NCBI GenBank assembly: GCA_934091015.1
Contig: CAKOKM010000012.1
Location: 1-30,997 of the forward strand
Direction of reading: 5' to 3'
Source of the DNA: an uncultured Bacilli bacterium
GTDB lineage: Bacteria; Bacillota_I; Bacilli_A; RF39; UBA660
DNA length: 30,997 nt
Below the pieces are notes generated by a model. It was not told the DNA's origin and searched no databases. It saw only the letters and a program-made list of their open reading frames with translations. Positions 8,209 through 15,760 of this stretch are shown one piece after another (positions within the stretch are counted from its first letter, which is position 1; each line of letters starts with the position of its first letter). The position numbers and the translations under genes were made by a program.

Positions 8209-10692
8209 TTATTTTAATTTTGATTTGCTAGATAAAAGTGATTCTAATGAATATTTATTAATTAAATCTTCAACACTATAACCAAATTTATCTTTAAATT
8301 CTTCATCATTCATATAGAAAATTTGATTTAATTTGCCATTTTCATCTATAAGATTTATTCCTAATTCCTCACTTAATTTTATTTTAGCAATAAATTCTTC
8401 CAAAGTGCTTACTTGTATAACTTGTTTATTTAATTCTAAATCTATACCATTTTTTAAACAAATTGTTCTAATACTATTATTATCTTTTAATGCATTAAAT
8501 CTCATACCAATTTGTAGCAATAATTTACCTCGTTCACTTTCAGGTAGGCATCTACTTCTTTGTGTTGTTATCCATATACCTAAATTTATCTTACCGTTGG
8601 AATCATAAGTTACTCCATCATTTGTTTTAAATTTTTGAGGCACTTCTAAATCTCCATAAAAATCATAATATTTTTTAGCATATTGATACATCTCGTTCCA
8701 ATATGACGTGAAAATTTCACCTTTAAATCGCATGCCTATTTCAGATAATAATTTACCTCGCTCACCTTCTGGTATGCTTCTATTTCTTTGCCTTGTTATC
8801 CATTTACCTAAGTTTATTTTACCATTGGAATCATAAGTTACTCCATCGTTAGTTTTAAATTTTTGAGGTACTTCTAAATTTCCATGTGATTCATAATATT
8901 TTTTAGCATATAGATACATTTCTTCCCATGTTAAGATAGATATTTTACTTTTAAATCGCATTCCAATTTGAGATAATAATTTTCCTTGTTCACTTTCAGG
9001 TAAACATTTTTGTCTTTGATTTGCTATCCAACGTCCTAAATTTATCTTTCCATTTGAATCATATGTAATTTCATCATTAGTTTTAAATTTTTGAGGTACT
9101 TCTAAATCTCCATATGTTTCATAATATTTTTTGGCATATTCATACATTTCTTCCCATAATAAAGTAGATCTTATATTTTCAAATCTCATGCCGATTTGAG
9201 ATAGTAATTTTCCTCTTTCACTTTCTGGGGAACATGTTTGTCTTTGATTTGCTATCCAACGTCCTAAATTTATCTTTCCATTTGAATCATATGTAGTTCC
9301 ATCATTAGTTTTAAACCTTTGAGGTATTTCTAAATCCCCATAAAAATCATAATATTTTTTAGCAAGTTTATAATAATCCATCCAAGTTCGATTAATTCTT
9401 TTATAATAATCACTTAAGAAATTAAATATATCTATATTCTGAATTTCAATATTAAATTTAACTTCAGAAATATTGCTTCTTTCGTTGATTCTTCCTGTTT
9501 TGTGACTTTGTTCTTTAATTCTATCCTTAATGTTATTTTCAAGTTCATTAATATAAGTATAATTTCCGGCTAAATCAATAATTACAGGATTATTATTTCG
9601 ATTAACGGATAAGGCTCTACCTAGTTGTTCAAAGAAAACAATATCTGATGATGTTCCTCTTCCCATAATTACTCCATCAACATTTGGAGCATGAATTCCT
9701 TCATTATATTGATTTATAGCAAACATGACTCTTAATTTATTACTTACATTGTTACCATTTAAATCTTCATCTTGGTAAAATGCTTCTCTATTTTTCTTTC
9801 CATCAGTTCCCATCTCACTTGTTGTTGAATAGAAAACAATATTTTCTTCAACTGTTATTTGTTTAAACCATTCCATTGCTTCTTTTTTAATAATTGCTAT
9901 ATCGTTTACACCTTTTTCTGAATATGGTGGACAGAAATATATTAATTTTGAGTTTTTGTGAATTGTTTCTTTTATTATTTTAGCTATACTTGGTGCTTCA
10001 GATATTCTTTTTTTAGCAGCTTCTAATTCTTTTTTATTCTCTTCTTCTAAACCTAAAGAACTTGTTTTATCCTCTAACTTTTTTAGTATTTCTTCTAATC
10101 CAATTACACTTGTTTTATAAGTTATATTTTGGGGCAATATTCCATCAATTATGGCATCACATAAGTCATATCTACTTACTATTTTATTAGAAAATAATTC
10201 ATCAGTTTCCGGATTAGCCATATCTCTTTCATATGAAGTATTTCGATCTCTTACAGTATAAGCTGTCATTCCAAATATTTTAATGTTAGGATGAGTTTCA
10301 ATAAATGTTTTAGTACGGGCTCCCCATATTGGTGCTCCTAAATGATGGAATTCATCTAAGATTAATAAATCACAATTTATGTTTTCCATCTCTTCAAGGG
10401 ATAAATTTATTAAACTCTGATATGTTCTAAATTCAACATTAGCAAAATCTTTTTCTTTACTTAAATCAGATTCTTTAATAATGTTTTCTAAATGTTCTAT
10501 AATTCCATTTGATGGAACTATATATACAACTTTTTTATCTTGATTATGATAAGCTAAATTTAAAGCAAGATAACTTTTACCAGTTCCTGTTGCATGAACT
10601 ATACCTACAACATCTTCACCACTTTGATAAGCATTATCTATTTTTCTATAAGCTTCTTCATTATGTTTATATAATTTTAAACCTTTATTCAT
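8209..10692 (-). CDS. DEAD/DEAH-type superfamily 2 helicase with four helicase-associated repeats
   Basis: An 827-residue ATP-dependent nucleic-acid helicase or translocase. Motif I is HATGTGKS (33-40), motif II is DEFH (113-116), motif III lies in FGMTAYTVRD, and the second RecA domain ends with FFEQLGRALSVNRNNNPVII (motif VI region). From about residue 433 to 730 come four consecutive helicase-associated (HA, PF03457-type) repeats of about 75 residues, each with YAKKYY, a VPQ/IPQ-(K/R)FKTND core, DSNGKINLG and W(I)xxQR. A last about 95-residue helical tail is unrelated to the repeats. The start overlaps the 90-aa ORF by 8 nt. Such proteins often occur in accessory DNA; the substrate is unknown. 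Confidence 0.9.
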   Translation of the reverse strand: MNKGLKLYKHNEEAYRKIDNAYQSGEDVVGIVHATGTGKSYLALNLAYHNQDKKVVYIVPSNGIIEHLENIIKESDLSKEKDFANVEFRTYQSLINLSLEEMENINCDLLILDEFHHLGAPIWGARTKTFIETHPNIKIFGMTAYTVRDRNTSYERDMANPETDELFSNKIVSRYDLCDAIIDGILPQNITYKTSVIGLEEILKKLEDKTSSLGLEEENKKELEAAKKRISEAPSIAKIIKETIHKNSKLIYFCPPYSEKGVNDIAIIKKEAMEWFKQITVEENIVFYSTTSEMGTDGKKNREAFYQDEDLNGNNVSNKLRVMFAINQYNEGIHAPNVDGVIMGRGTSSDIVFFEQLGRALSVNRNNNPVIIDLAGNYTYINELENNIKDRIKEQSHKTGRINERSNISEVKFNIEIQNIDIFNFLSDYYKRINRTWMDYYKLAKKYYDFYGDLEIPQRFKTNDGTTYDSNGKINLGRWIANQRQTCSPESERGKLLSQIGMRFENIRSTLLWEEMYEYAKKYYETYGDLEVPQKFKTNDEITYDSNGKINLGRWIANQRQKCLPESEQGKLLSQIGMRFKSKISILTWEEMYLYAKKYYESHGNLEVPQKFKTNDGVTYDSNGKINLGKWITRQRNRSIPEGERGKLLSEIGMRFKGEIFTSYWNEMYQYAKKYYDFYGDLEVPQKFKTNDGVTYDSNGKINLGIWITTQRSRCLPESERGKLLLQIGMRFNALKDNNSIRTICLKNGIDLELNKQVIQVSTLEEFIAKIKLSEELGINLIDENGKLNQIFYMNDEEFKDKFGYSVEDLINKYSLESLLSSKSKLK
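8490..9385. repeat. Four tandem coding repeats of about 225-231 bp (helicase-associated domains)
   Basis: Within the helicase gene, the segment encoding DSNGKINLG recurs near 8580, 8810, 9034 and 9265, a spacing of about 225-231 bp. The copies are similar enough at DNA level to be seen by eye, pointing to recent duplication or gene conversion. Copy number could change by recombination and could be mis-assembled from short reads. Confidence 0.85.
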
Positions 10693-10957
10693 TTAAATCA
10701 CTTTCCACTTTTTCAATATCTACAAAATTAGTTCCATCTATTGTTTGTTTAGTAATCATTACAAAATCATTTTTAAGTATTTGACTATTAAATTCATCTT
10801 GTTCAAATTCAAAAGATTCTACTTTACCATCAATATCTATTTTAAAACCAATATTATGTCTATCCATAACATCTAATACATTATTATTTTCATTATATTC
10901 TAAAGGTATATATATTTCTTTAATTACTCCATATAATCTTTCCATAATACCACTCAT
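10685..10957 (-). CDS. Hypothetical 90-residue protein coupled to the helicase
   Basis: An acidic soluble protein of up to 90 residues, with alternating hydrophobic residues suggesting beta strands (RLYGVIKEIYIPLEY, GFKIDIDGKVESFEF). A second ATG at 10945 could be the true start (86 residues, MERLYGV...); neither has a strong ribosome binding site. Its last codons overlap the helicase start by 8 nt, so translation is probably coupled and the two proteins may work together. I do not recognise the family. Confidence 0.65.
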   Translation of the reverse strand: MSGIMERLYGVIKEIYIPLEYNENNNVLDVMDRHNIGFKIDIDGKVESFEFEQDEFNSQILKNDFVMITKQTIDGTNFVDIEKVESDLNE

Positions 10958-10987
10958 TTCTATTTTGATTTTAACATAAATATGAAA

Positions 10988-11018
10988 ATAAAAAAACTCT
11001 ATGTTTTACCATAAAGTT
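10988..11018 (-). terminator. Rho-independent terminator of the surface-protein gene
   Basis: Minus strand AACTTTATG, 6-nt loop, CATAGAGTT (9 bp with one G-U pair), then TTTTTTA. It follows the stop codon of the 11029-11841 gene. Confidence 0.8.
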
Positions 11019-11028
11019 TAATAATTAA

Positions 11029-11841
11029 CTAAATATTTTGAAAAGCATTTTTCTTTTTAGACACTACGTATCCAATAGATGCTAATAATAATGTACCACC
11101 AAGAATGTAATAGTAATCTTCTACTCCAGTTGGAACATTGTTTGGTGTTTTAGTATTGTTACATGCAATATATTGTTTATCTACAACTATAACTGGTTTA
11201 ATTGAGTAAGTTGAGTTACCTGATACAGGATCAGCGATTTTAGAAACAATTTTTGCTGAAATATTATTTGCTTTATCAGTTCCTTCTTTTGTTACTACAT
11301 AAACATTGTTTACTCCATCAGCTATTTGAGTCCAATAATCTGTTGTTGATGAATTAATGGCACTATCAAAATCTACTGGTCTTAAAAAATCGTATTTTGT
11401 TGGTAGAGTGAATGTTCCATCAGCATCTTTAGTGATTCCTAATATTGTTAAATCACTTTCTTCTAATAATCTAGCAGATGATGCTAAAATCCATCCTTGT
11501 TCAGTTACTGCTTCATCTAAAAATCTTTTAGCGTTACTTCCAGCAAATTGAGATGCATTTGTTGTTGCTGATGTATCTGGTGTTTGGAAAGCAATTTGAG
11601 CTTCTTTAATATTTCCACTAGCATCATGAGTAGCTAATACTCCATCATATATTAATGTAACTGTTGTTTCACCTGAACTTGATCCATTTAAAACGTGAAA
11701 ACCAATAAGATTTTTACTATCAGTTTTTCCATTAAATGATACAGAAACACTATCTCCAATATCAAATTCACTACTATAATCCATTGCACTTACACTAAGC
11801 GGTAATAATACACTAAGCATAATTAATAATACTTTTTTCAT
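11029..11841 (-). CDS. Secreted surface protein with VPTG-type C-terminal anchor
   Basis: A 270-residue exported protein. Residues 1-19 are a classical signal peptide with cleavage likely after VSA. The mature part is Ser/Thr/Gly/Asp-rich and ends STYSIKPVIVVDKQYIACN, a pattern like the 'RPVI' end of some Bacillota surface modules. The C-terminus reads NNVPTGVEDYY, then a hydrophobic helix, then SKKKNAFQNI: the layout of a sortase sorting signal, with VPTG in place of LPxTG. Covalent anchoring is inference, since no sortase is in the window. GGAG precedes the ATG and a well-spaced promoter lies upstream. The insertion sequence sits just beyond that promoter. Confidence 0.75.
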   Translation of the reverse strand: MKKVLLIMLSVLLPLSVSAMDYSSEFDIGDSVSVSFNGKTDSKNLIGFHVLNGSSSGETTVTLIYDGVLATHDASGNIKEAQIAFQTPDTSATTNASQFAGSNAKRFLDEAVTEQGWILASSARLLEESDLTILGITKDADGTFTLPTKYDFLRPVDFDSAINSSTTDYWTQIADGVNNVYVVTKEGTDKANNISAKIVSKIADPVSGNSTYSIKPVIVVDKQYIACNNTKTPNNVPTGVEDYYYILGGTLLLASIGYVVSKKKNAFQNI

Positions 11842-11880
11842 AATACAACTCCTTTTATTATCTTGCTTATTTTCTTTATA

Positions 11881-11909
11881 AATATAACATAGTATTTTTA
11901 TTTTAACAA
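11881..11909 (-). promoter_or_regulatory. Sigma-A-type promoter of the surface-protein gene
   Basis: Minus strand: TTGTTA (11909-11904), 17-bp spacer, TATATT (11886-11881), about 40 bp upstream of the start codon. The left target duplication of the insertion sequence starts at the next base, so the element inserted immediately upstream of the -35 box. Confidence 0.55.
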
Positions 11910-11925
11910 TAATTTTTCTTTAATT
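11910..11925. repeat. Target-site duplication, left copy (16 bp)
   Basis: TAATTTTTCTTTAATT abuts the left end of the insertion sequence and is repeated exactly at its right end (13420-13435). Confidence 0.9.
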
Positions 11926-11951
11926 TGTTAATCCTTTTTTAAAATGATACC
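11926..11951 (+). repeat. Left terminal inverted repeat of the insertion sequence
   Basis: 26 bp beginning TGTTAATCC and ending TAAAATGATACC, matching 22 of 26 positions of the right end in reverse complement. A related subterminal copy, ATGATACCGA, lies at 11967-11976 and matches the reverse complement of 13392-13401, so ATGATACC occurs twice at the left end; these may be transposase sites. Confidence 0.88.
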
Positions 11952-12018
11952 TTATCATTAATAGAAATGATACCGAACATTATATTATAATATACCCTGT
12001 AAGGAGGTATATTTATTT

Positions 12019-13311
12019 ATGCATAATAAAGAATATGCATTAAAACTTGTTCAAGATAAATTAAATGGTTTAAATAATTATTCCTACTCTCAAATTGGTT
12101 CTCTTACTGGATATAAAAAATTGCAAATAATTAGATTTTCTAAATTGTTAAACAAAAAGGATATTGATTCTATTTTAGTTCACGGTTTAACTAATAAACC
12201 TTCTAATAATTCACCATCCGACAAAGAAATTGAATTTATTAAGAACTTTAAGAATAAATATCCAGTTATTAGTATAACACAATTTCAAGATATTTATCAT
12301 GAAGATGTTATTTGGAATCCTAATATGGTTAAAATAGTAAAAGAAAACAATCTTAAAGTAAGAAGTTATTCTTTTTATGAATCTTTGTATGAAAAGTTTC
12401 ATTGGATTAAGCCTATTGCACATAGATGTTTTAATAAAGATTATGATAGTCATCCTTTGAGAGAACCTTCTCCACAAAGAGGTATTTTAATTATGATTGA
12501 TGGTACTCCTCATGATTGGTTTCAAAATGGAAGAAAATCATCTTTACATTTAGCTATTGATGATGCCACAGGTGAAGCTTTATGTGGATGGTTTATGCCT
12601 ACTGAATGTCTAGAAGGTTATGTTCATATGTTAGAAATATTAGTTACAAAATATGGTATTCCAGAAAACATATACTGTGATAAACATACTATTTTAATAA
12701 GCCCTATCGATGGTAATTTAACTAATTTTGGTCATATGTGTGAAGATTTAGGTATTAATATAATTGCTGCTAACACACCTCAAGCTAAAGGAAAAGTAGA
12801 AAAATGGAATAACACTATTCAAAATAGATTAATAAATGATATTAAGAGATATGGTATTAAATCTATTGATGAATTGAATATATTTTTTAATGATTTTTAT
12901 TGTAATTATCTTAATGAAAAATATGCTTATGAGCCAAAAGAAAATGAAACAGCTTTTGTTTCATTAGATAATACTGATTTATCCAATATTCTATGCATAA
13001 GAGATAAAAGAACAATACTTAGCGGAAATATGTTTTCCTGGAGAAATAATTATTATCAAATATTGGAACAAGATAATTCTATAAAGCTAATTTATAAAGG
13101 TACTGAGATACATGTATTTGAAAATGTATTAACAAGAAAAGTTAAGGTTAAATACTACAATATATTTTATGAAACTAAAAAAATCGAAGGTCATAGACAA
13201 GATCCAGAAAAAAGAGAACAAATGAGAATAGATAATCAAAAACAACTTGAACAAGTTTTAAAAGAAAGAGATGAAAGATTAAAAGCAAGGGCGAACAAAG
13301 TGAGTTCATAA
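12019..13311 (+). CDS. DDE (rve-fold) transposase, ISNCY/IS1202-like
   Basis: Catalyses cut or strand transfer of the surrounding element. 430 residues: an N-terminal helix-turn-helix region (about 1-60), a linker, an integrase-core catalytic domain and a Lys/Glu/Arg-rich helical tail. Catalytic positions are visible as Asp in LIMIDGTPHDW, Asp in IYCDKHT, and Glu in TPQAKGKVEKWN, the last block being strongly typical of ISNCY-type transposases. AAGGAGGT precedes the ATG by 10 nt. The reading frame is uninterrupted. A hairpin with T-tract follows its stop within the element. Confidence 0.93.
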   Translation: MHNKEYALKLVQDKLNGLNNYSYSQIGSLTGYKKLQIIRFSKLLNKKDIDSILVHGLTNKPSNNSPSDKEIEFIKNFKNKYPVISITQFQDIYHEDVIWNPNMVKIVKENNLKVRSYSFYESLYEKFHWIKPIAHRCFNKDYDSHPLREPSPQRGILIMIDGTPHDWFQNGRKSSLHLAIDDATGEALCGWFMPTECLEGYVHMLEILVTKYGIPENIYCDKHTILISPIDGNLTNFGHMCEDLGINIIAANTPQAKGKVEKWNNTIQNRLINDIKRYGIKSIDELNIFFNDFYCNYLNEKYAYEPKENETAFVSLDNTDLSNILCIRDKRTILSGNMFSWRNNYYQILEQDNSIKLIYKGTEIHVFENVLTRKVKVKYYNIFYETKKIEGHRQDPEKREQMRIDNQKQLEQVLKERDERLKARANKVSS

Positions 13312-13325
13312 TACCCTTGCTTTTT
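13285..13325 (+). terminator. Terminator-like hairpin at the transposase 3' end
   Basis: GCAAGGG (13285-13291) pairs with CCCTTGC (13314-13320) followed by TTTTTAT. The stop codon lies in the loop. A second perfect hairpin without a T-tract, CAAACAAAG / CTTTGTTTG with a 5-nt loop, follows at 13352-13374. Confidence 0.6.
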
Positions 13326-13393
13326 ATATTTCATCGATTATAATTTTCATTCAAACAAAGTTCACCTTTGTTTGCTATCTGTAATTATAAATC

Positions 13394-13419
13394 GGTATCA
13401 TTTTAACTAATGTTTAACA
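13394..13419 (-). repeat. Right terminal inverted repeat of the insertion sequence
   Basis: In reverse complement it begins TGTTAAACATTAG and ends TTAAAATGATACC, equal in length to the left end and 22 of 26 identical. Confidence 0.88.
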
Positions 13420-13435
13420 TAATTTTTCTTTAATT
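13420..13435. repeat. Target-site duplication, right copy (16 bp)
   Basis: Exact copy of 11910-11925, directly adjoining the right inverted repeat. Confidence 0.9.
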
Positions 13436-13485
13436 TTGTAAAGTAATATGTTAATATTATTTTAGAATATGAGGGTGATTTATTT

Positions 13486-14130
13486 ATGAAAGGGAAAAAT
13501 TTTAATTATACACTACTATTATTTATACTGATTTTAATAAGTTATTTGTTTAATTTAATTGATGTTAATGTTTATAATAATAGTTCATTATCGATTGGAG
13601 TTATATTTTATTCTTTAACTTATTTAGTAACTTTTAAGATGATGAAGAAAAATAAAATTAGCGATAATAAAAAAATATTATTTTCATCTGTTTTATATTT
13701 TCTTTTATTCTTTGTATTAACAACAATATTATGTCAATTTAATAGTGAAAATAATTTATTAGTATCTTTAAGAAACGTTTTTACTCCAGAAAGTCATGAA
13801 TTTAACAATTTTACAATATATTTTCCAGATGTTTATAAAATAATAATTTATTTATTAATATATTTCTTCTCACATTATATTTTTATGGTTACTTATGATG
13901 TTAGTGAAATTAATACTGGATATCTTGTTGGATTCTTAGTATCAATGTTAATTGGATTTATATTAGATCAAATGCTTTATACTACGATTTATTATTTACC
14001 AGAAGTTATAATGAATAATTTGACAATATTAGATTTTTTAAAAAGTTTGACAGCTAATTTTATAATAACATTATTTTCATCAATCTTTTTATTGATATTT
14101 GTTCCTATATTAAACATAAATAAAAAATAA
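13486..14130 (+). CDS. Multi-pass membrane protein, possibly VUT/queuosine-precursor-transporter-like
   Basis: A 214-residue integral membrane protein with about six hydrophobic segments. The stretch FSHYIFMVTYDVSEINTGYL followed by VGFLVSMLIGFILDQ faintly recalls the VUT (YhhQ) family of vitamin or queuosine-precursor transporters, but I would not name it with confidence. GAGGGTGA precedes the ATG. It stands alone between the insertion sequence and a terminator. Part of its original upstream region was displaced by the insertion, which may alter its expression. Confidence 0.7.
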   Translation: MKGKNFNYTLLLFILILISYLFNLIDVNVYNNSSLSIGVIFYSLTYLVTFKMMKKNKISDNKKILFSSVLYFLLFFVLTTILCQFNSENNLLVSLRNVFTPESHEFNNFTIYFPDVYKIIIYLLIYFFSHYIFMVTYDVSEINTGYLVGFLVSMLIGFILDQMLYTTIYYLPEVIMNNLTILDFLKSLTANFIITLFSSIFLLIFVPILNINKK

Positions 14131-14155
14131 GTTTCATTTTGAAGCTTATTTTATT
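14126..14155 (+). terminator. Rho-independent terminator
   Basis: AATAAGTTTC, 5-nt loop, GAAGCTTATT (10 bp, one G-U pair) followed by TTATTATA, at the stop codon of the membrane-protein gene. Confidence 0.8.
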
Positions 14156-14219
14156 ATACATTAGAATTTCAGGCCTAGATACTATAAATTTTTTGAAAAA
14201 TGTTCGCTTGACGGATAAA

Positions 14220-14570
14220 TTATTTTTTATCCATTTGATTTAAAGTATTTTTTATCCATTCATCTAATTTATTATGAAGTGGCAAGAACCCTTTAATATT
14301 TTCTTTTATTGTTCTTTTACCATGATTATTATCATTATAATTCATATTTTTAATGGATAATTTTAAATGTTTAGTTGCGTCATCTATACCGATTATGTTT
14401 GCATAAATGTCATCACCAACTTTGACATATTTATTAATATCTTTTATATAATTATTATCTATTTCCGATATATGAATTAAACCAGTATAATCATCTTCCG
14501 CTTTTACAAATATTCCATAATTTTCAATACCAGATACTTCTACTTCAATTATATCTCCTATTTTATACAT
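14220..14570 (-). CDS. S1-domain RNA-binding protein (YugI/general stress protein 13-like)
   Basis: A 116-residue protein whose residues 1-75 form one S1 domain: YKIGDIIEVEVSGIENYGIF, then GLIHISEID, then VGDDIYANIIGID and HLKLSIKNMN. Such small S1 proteins bind RNA and often associate with ribosomes. The C-terminal 40 residues are basic. AAGGAA precedes the ATG. It is transcribed divergently from the NifU-like gene. After the stop, a short hairpin (GGATAAA/TTTATCC) lacks a clear T-tract, so no firm terminator is seen. Confidence 0.88.
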   Translation of the reverse strand: MYKIGDIIEVEVSGIENYGIFVKAEDDYTGLIHISEIDNNYIKDINKYVKVGDDIYANIIGIDDATKHLKLSIKNMNYNDNNHGKRTIKENIKGFLPLHNKLDEWIKNTLNQMDKK

Positions 14571-14611
14571 AAAAATCTTTCCTTCTTGTTATTATTATAA
14601 ATAAAATGTGG

Positions 14612-14617
14612 TATAAT
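14612..14617 (+). promoter_or_regulatory. Extended -10 promoter of the NifU-like gene
   Basis: TGG-TATAAT is an extended -10 element; a possible TTGTTA lies at 14586-14591, 20 bp upstream of it, wider than normal. It shows that the upstream ATG at 14606 is not a start codon, since it falls inside the promoter. Confidence 0.55.
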
Positions 14618-14635
14618 CTCAAGTGGGTGTTATAT

Positions 14636-14860
14636 ATGGAAGAAAAAATAAAAGAGACAATTAATATTATTAAACCGTATTTAAATAGTGATGGTGGAGA
14701 TATTGAATATGTTAGTTATAAAGATAATATTGTTTATGTTAAAATGCATGGAGCCTGTGCTGAATGTGGATATCGTGATGATACAATAACTGATTTTGTT
14801 TTAAGAACAATTCAAGAAGAAGTTCCAGAAGTTAAAAATGTAGTTAATATTGATCTTTAA
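14636..14860 (+). CDS. NifU-like iron-sulfur scaffold/carrier protein (NFU domain)
   Basis: A 74-residue NFU-domain protein that carries an Fe-S cluster for delivery to target enzymes. It has the family N-terminus (IKPYLNSDGGDIEYV) and the cluster-binding CxxC as Cys41 and Cys44 in HGACAECGYRDDTI. I chose ATG 14636 (MEEKIKE) because GGGTG lies before it and a TATAAT precedes that; the in-frame ATG at 14606 lies in the promoter. Its last 17 bp overlap the 3' end of the convergent YutH-like gene. In Bacillus yutI, a NifU-like gene, also lies near yutH. Confidence 0.93.
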   Translation: MEEKIKETINIIKPYLNSDGGDIEYVSYKDNIVYVKMHGACAECGYRDDTITDFVLRTIQEEVPEVKNVVNIDL

Positions 14861-15722
14861 AAAAATAAATATAAGCTTTAATTGAATATTTTAGTTTTAA
14901 TTTATTATATATATTCGATAGTAGAGATTCATATTCTCTACTTTTTTTCATATATTCATAGAATTTTTTATTTAATTCTTTTGTTTCAATATAATTATCA
15001 TATAATTTAAAAATATAAGAAGGATAAATTAATCTAACTAATAAATAATTGGCTAAGGCTTCGTTCAAATTTATTTTATCTATTAAAGATAATATTTCAT
15101 AATTAGTTAAAATATCATTAAAGAAAGATTCTTTTATATATTCAGCTATATCTCTTACGCTTAGATCAAAACACATATTGGATGGATTATAAAACATATA
15201 TTTATCTACTGGCGATGTTATAATATGATGTGATAATGTGAACATTAAGGTATTTTCATTGTAAATTTCAGATAATGTATTAAAGTAAGAAATTGCTATT
15301 TCTGCTAAAGATATATAATAATCCATAGCGTATTTTATTTCTTTTTGTTCTACTACTTCAGCTAATTGTTCTAAATAATAATCTACTCTATTTGACCAGA
15401 GGGTTCCCCATTTTAATTTACCGGTTGTTATTAAGTTGGAAAAACTTAAGATATTTAGATTTTCATTATTTCTAACTTTAAATAAAGCATATTCTTTGTC
15501 ATTATAATTAATGGTTATATTTCCTTCTTTTGTTAATATTAATAGATCATATAATACATTTGTGTTGTTTAAATAATCTAGATTTTCTTTTAATTCATTA
15601 GAATCTATTATTTCATTAAAAATATATTGTTCATACTCATCGGTTGTTAATAAATAATAATATTCTTTTTTCTTAATGTCGATAATATTTAATTGATAAT
15701 AATAATTTAATATATTTTCCAT
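14844..15722 (-). CDS. Probable spore coat-associated protein, YutH/CotS-like (degenerate kinase fold)
   Basis: A 292-residue soluble protein. The layout (N-terminal beta part with YALFKVRN, then KLKWGTLWSNRVDYYLEQLA, and a helical half with SVRDIAEYIKESFF) recalls YutH/CotS-type spore coat proteins, which have an aminoglycoside-phosphotransferase-like fold without clear kinase activity. Location next to the NifU-like gene and near yutD and yunB supports this, since these lie close together in Bacillus. I see no strong ribosome binding site before the ATG. An upstream terminator suggests an own promoter or read-through. The name is tentative. Confidence 0.6.
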   Translation of the reverse strand: MENILNYYYQLNIIDIKKKEYYYLLTTDEYEQYIFNEIIDSNELKENLDYLNNTNVLYDLLILTKEGNITINYNDKEYALFKVRNNENLNILSFSNLITTGKLKWGTLWSNRVDYYLEQLAEVVEQKEIKYAMDYYISLAEIAISYFNTLSEIYNENTLMFTLSHHIITSPVDKYMFYNPSNMCFDLSVRDIAEYIKESFFNDILTNYEILSLIDKINLNEALANYLLVRLIYPSYIFKLYDNYIETKELNKKFYEYMKKSREYESLLSNIYNKLKLKYSIKAYIYFFKDQY

Positions 15723-15733
15723 ACTTAATAATA

Positions 15734-15760
15734 TGAAAAAAAGTCTAAAATTAGACTTTT
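15734..15760 (-). terminator. Rho-independent terminator of the acidic-protein gene
   Basis: Minus strand AAAAGTCTA, 4-nt loop, TAGACTTTT (9-bp perfect stem) followed by TTTTTCAT. It touches the stop codon of the upstream gene and lies about 17 nt before the YutH-like start. Confidence 0.8.

Larger units (their letters stand above)
11926..13419 (+). mobile_element. Complete insertion sequence, ISNCY/IS1202-like, 1,494 bp
   Basis: The element is bounded by 26-bp imperfect inverted repeats (22 of 26 identical) starting TGTTAA at both ends and ending AAAATGATACC inside. Both ends abut exact 16-bp direct repeats. It holds one gene, a DDE transposase with its own strong ribosome binding site. Long target duplications and TGT ends fit what I recall of the IS1202 group. 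Ends, repeats and gene all appear intact, so it may be active. Family name is from protein similarity recalled, not a search. Confidence 0.9.

Noticed and set aside
8490..9385. Regularly spaced repeats as a CRISPR array
   Set aside because: They are about 230-bp in-frame protein repeats inside an open helicase gene, not short repeats with unique spacers.
14156..14219. Hairpin GGATAAA/TTTATCC as terminator of the S1-domain gene
   Set aside because: No T-tract follows on the minus strand, so termination cannot be claimed.
14606..14635. Upstream ATG for the NifU-like protein
   Set aside because: It lies inside the extended -10 promoter and has no ribosome binding site; the added residues do not match the family.
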